A stretch of 6,105 bases of DNA from the NCBI GenBank assembly GCA_021791775.1, contig JAJYVY010000034.1, forward strand, positions 1-6,105, read 5' to 3'. Position numbers and translations under genes: made by a program. Below, piece by piece: positions 5,393 to 6,105 of this stretch. The DNA comes from Microcaldota archaeon. GTDB taxonomy: Archaea > Micrarchaeota > Micrarchaeia > Micrarchaeales > Micrarchaeaceae. The notes under the pieces were generated by a model. It did no database searches. It had not been told where the DNA came from and saw only the letters and a program-made list of their open reading frames with translations. Every line of letters starts with the position of its first letter. Position 1 is the stretch's first letter.

Positions 5393-5734
5393 CTACCCCC
5401 TTCCGAAATCGTCCTCTATCCTGACTATGTCATTCTCATCGAACTTTCCATACGCTATTTCCAGGATTACAACTGGCTTTTTCAGCGCCCCCCACCTGTG
5501 CAGCTTTCTGGCCGGTATGGTAAAGTAGTCGCCTGGTCTTGCTACGACCTCCCTGTCCCCTATGCGCAGTTTTGCAGTGCCCTCCACAATGTACCAGAAT
5601 TCCCTCCTGTGCAGATGGTATTGCAGGCTGTTCCTCTTCCCCGGCTTTATACGCACCAACTTTACTGTGCAGCTCCTGTTGCTGTTGAACCGCTTGAAGC
5701 TTCCCCATGGGCGTGCATCTGTTACTATCGCCAT
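5393..5734 (-). CDS. Cupin mannose-6-phosphate isomerase (type II PMI-like)
   Basis: A single-domain cupin of 113 residues, like the C-terminal isomerase part of bifunctional type II enzymes. It would interconvert fructose-6-phosphate and mannose-6-phosphate, the entry to GDP-mannose and mannose-containing glycans. Visible: family N-terminal RPWGSF; cupin motif 1, PGKRNSLQYHLHRREFWYIVEG, with metal-binding His-x-His and Glu; GDREVVARPGDYFTIPARKLHRW as motif 2 with PGD and a metal His; and the family C-terminal DIVRIEDDFGRG. Nothing is missing. I start it at the ATG 5732-5734, since VTDARPWGSF is where family members begin and a TATA box sits about 35 bp upstream. An upstream extension to 5857 would run through that promoter and looks non-coding. 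Together with the nearby epimerase it suggests nucleotide-sugar supply for glycosylation. Confidence 0.88.
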   Translation of the reverse strand: MAIVTDARPWGSFKRFNSNRSCTVKLVRIKPGKRNSLQYHLHRREFWYIVEGTAKLRIGDREVVARPGDYFTIPARKLHRWGALKKPVVILEIAYGKFDENDIVRIEDDFGRG

Positions 5735-5764
5735 CCTACCGCCAATATTGTTTGTGCGCCTGCG

Positions 5765-5772
5765 CTTTATAA
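5765..5772 (-). promoter_or_regulatory. TATA box of the cupin isomerase
   Basis: On the minus strand TTATAAAG is centred about 35 bp before the ATG at 5734, predicting transcription from near 5742 with an 8-nt leader that includes GGTAGG. This supports the short start chosen for the gene. Confidence 0.5.
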
Positions 5773-5842
5773 TCATTTGCGTTGCGGCGGAAGTCGGATT
5801 TGCGGCGAAGCAGGGAGATTTATCAATTTCCTTATAAAAGTG

Positions 5843-5857
5843 AGCGGGAAAACCCAC
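5843..5857 (+). repeat. Second copy of the AGCGRGAAAACCCAC motif
   Basis: Matches 1201-1215 at 14 of 15 positions in the same orientation. Here the CCCAC is followed by GATTTAACTTATC and has no pairing GTGGG arm, so only the lead-in of the hairpin element is shared. Confidence 0.45.
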
Positions 5858-6105
5858 GATTTAACTTATCACTGGCGTTTGTGTGATGCGCTTACATGCC
5901 CCGTACCCTTCGGCAGTCACGGTGTACACCAAGGCATTCAGCCCCGCCAGCTTTTAGCCAAAAATCTTGGCAGAGGGATCCTATCCATCCATTTCCAGTC
6001 CGGCTTCGCAGATAACCTGCGGAGCATCGCAAAAGAGGAAAGGGCTGCCATTGTTCGACCTGGTTCAATAGGAAGGGCATCGGGCCGCGAACTTCCCAGT
6101 AGCTC

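Larger units (their letters stand above)
5735..6105. other. Right-hand region without an assignable gene
   Basis: Several frames are partly open and I cannot choose among them. On the plus strand a frame from GTG 5840 runs to the window edge for about 88 codons, starting VSGKTHDLTYHW; it is unrecognised. On the minus strand two frames enter from the edge and stop near 5953 and 5892. A third has protein-like stretches (PQVICEAGLEMDG, then KLAGLNALVYTVTAEGYGA) interrupted by two stops. The region also has CTTATAAAAG (5831-5840), the AGCGGGAAAACCCAC motif (5843-5857) and a perfect palindrome GGTGTACACC (5921-5930). A degraded gene on the minus strand or a partial gene on the plus strand are both possible. 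Confidence 0.35.

Noticed and set aside
5735..5857. N-terminal extension of the cupin gene
   Set aside because: The extra 41 residues are not part of the family, and a TATA box at 5765-5772 falls inside them.
1201..5857. CRISPR repeat units (GAAAACCCAC)
   Set aside because: Only two copies 4.6 kb apart, with no regular spacers.
5954..6105. C-terminal tail of a TnpB transposase on the minus strand
   Set aside because: Considered because of the AACCCAC motif nearby, but no zinc-ribbon cysteines or RuvC motif are visible, so the identification has no direct support.

Overview
The window reads as archaeal. Start sites sit behind A/T-rich TATA-like boxes, with short or no leaders and no strong Shine-Dalgarno sequences. 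The gene families fit too: a COG1753-type antitoxin with a PIN toxin, an AAA ATPase of the AAA_14/DUF4143 kind, a stand-alone cupin phosphomannose isomerase, and a membrane protein carrying many N-glycosylation sequons. No finer taxonomy is justified; a small-genome archaeon (for example DPANN or Thermoplasmata-like) is only a guess.

Layout. (1) 6-1184 (+): a seven-helix membrane protein with a large, sequon-rich outer domain. (2) 1185-1472: non-coding, with an IS200/IS605-right-end-like hairpin and a 19-bp scrap of vapC-like sequence. (3) 1473-2237 (-): vapB-vapC toxin-antitoxin pair followed by a broken coding remnant. The vapB/vapC junction looks mutated so that vapC has no normal start codon keeping its first catalytic aspartate. 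(4) 2290-2552 (+): AT-rich promoter region, then the promoter and first ~20 codons of a truncated sugar-nucleotide epimerase. (5) 2499-3773 (-): AAA_14/DUF4143 ATPase. (6) 3943-4895 (+): a full-length NAD-dependent epimerase whose promoter and 5' end match the truncated copy. (7) 4936-5318 (+): a decayed paralogue of the membrane protein in (1), with an in-frame stop and frameshifts. (8) 5393-5734 (-): cupin mannose-6-phosphate isomerase. (9) 5735-6105: no gene that can be assigned with confidence.

Taken together this is a patchwork accessory region. Two paralogue remnants (epimerase and membrane protein), a toxin-antitoxin pair with a lesion and an ATPase of a widely scattered family lie among surface-glycan genes. 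The epimerase and the isomerase probably supply nucleotide sugars, and the membrane protein, with 13 sequons in its outer domain, is a plausible glycosylation target. That link is inference from neighbourhood. I see no CRISPR array, tRNA, rRNA or intact transposase.
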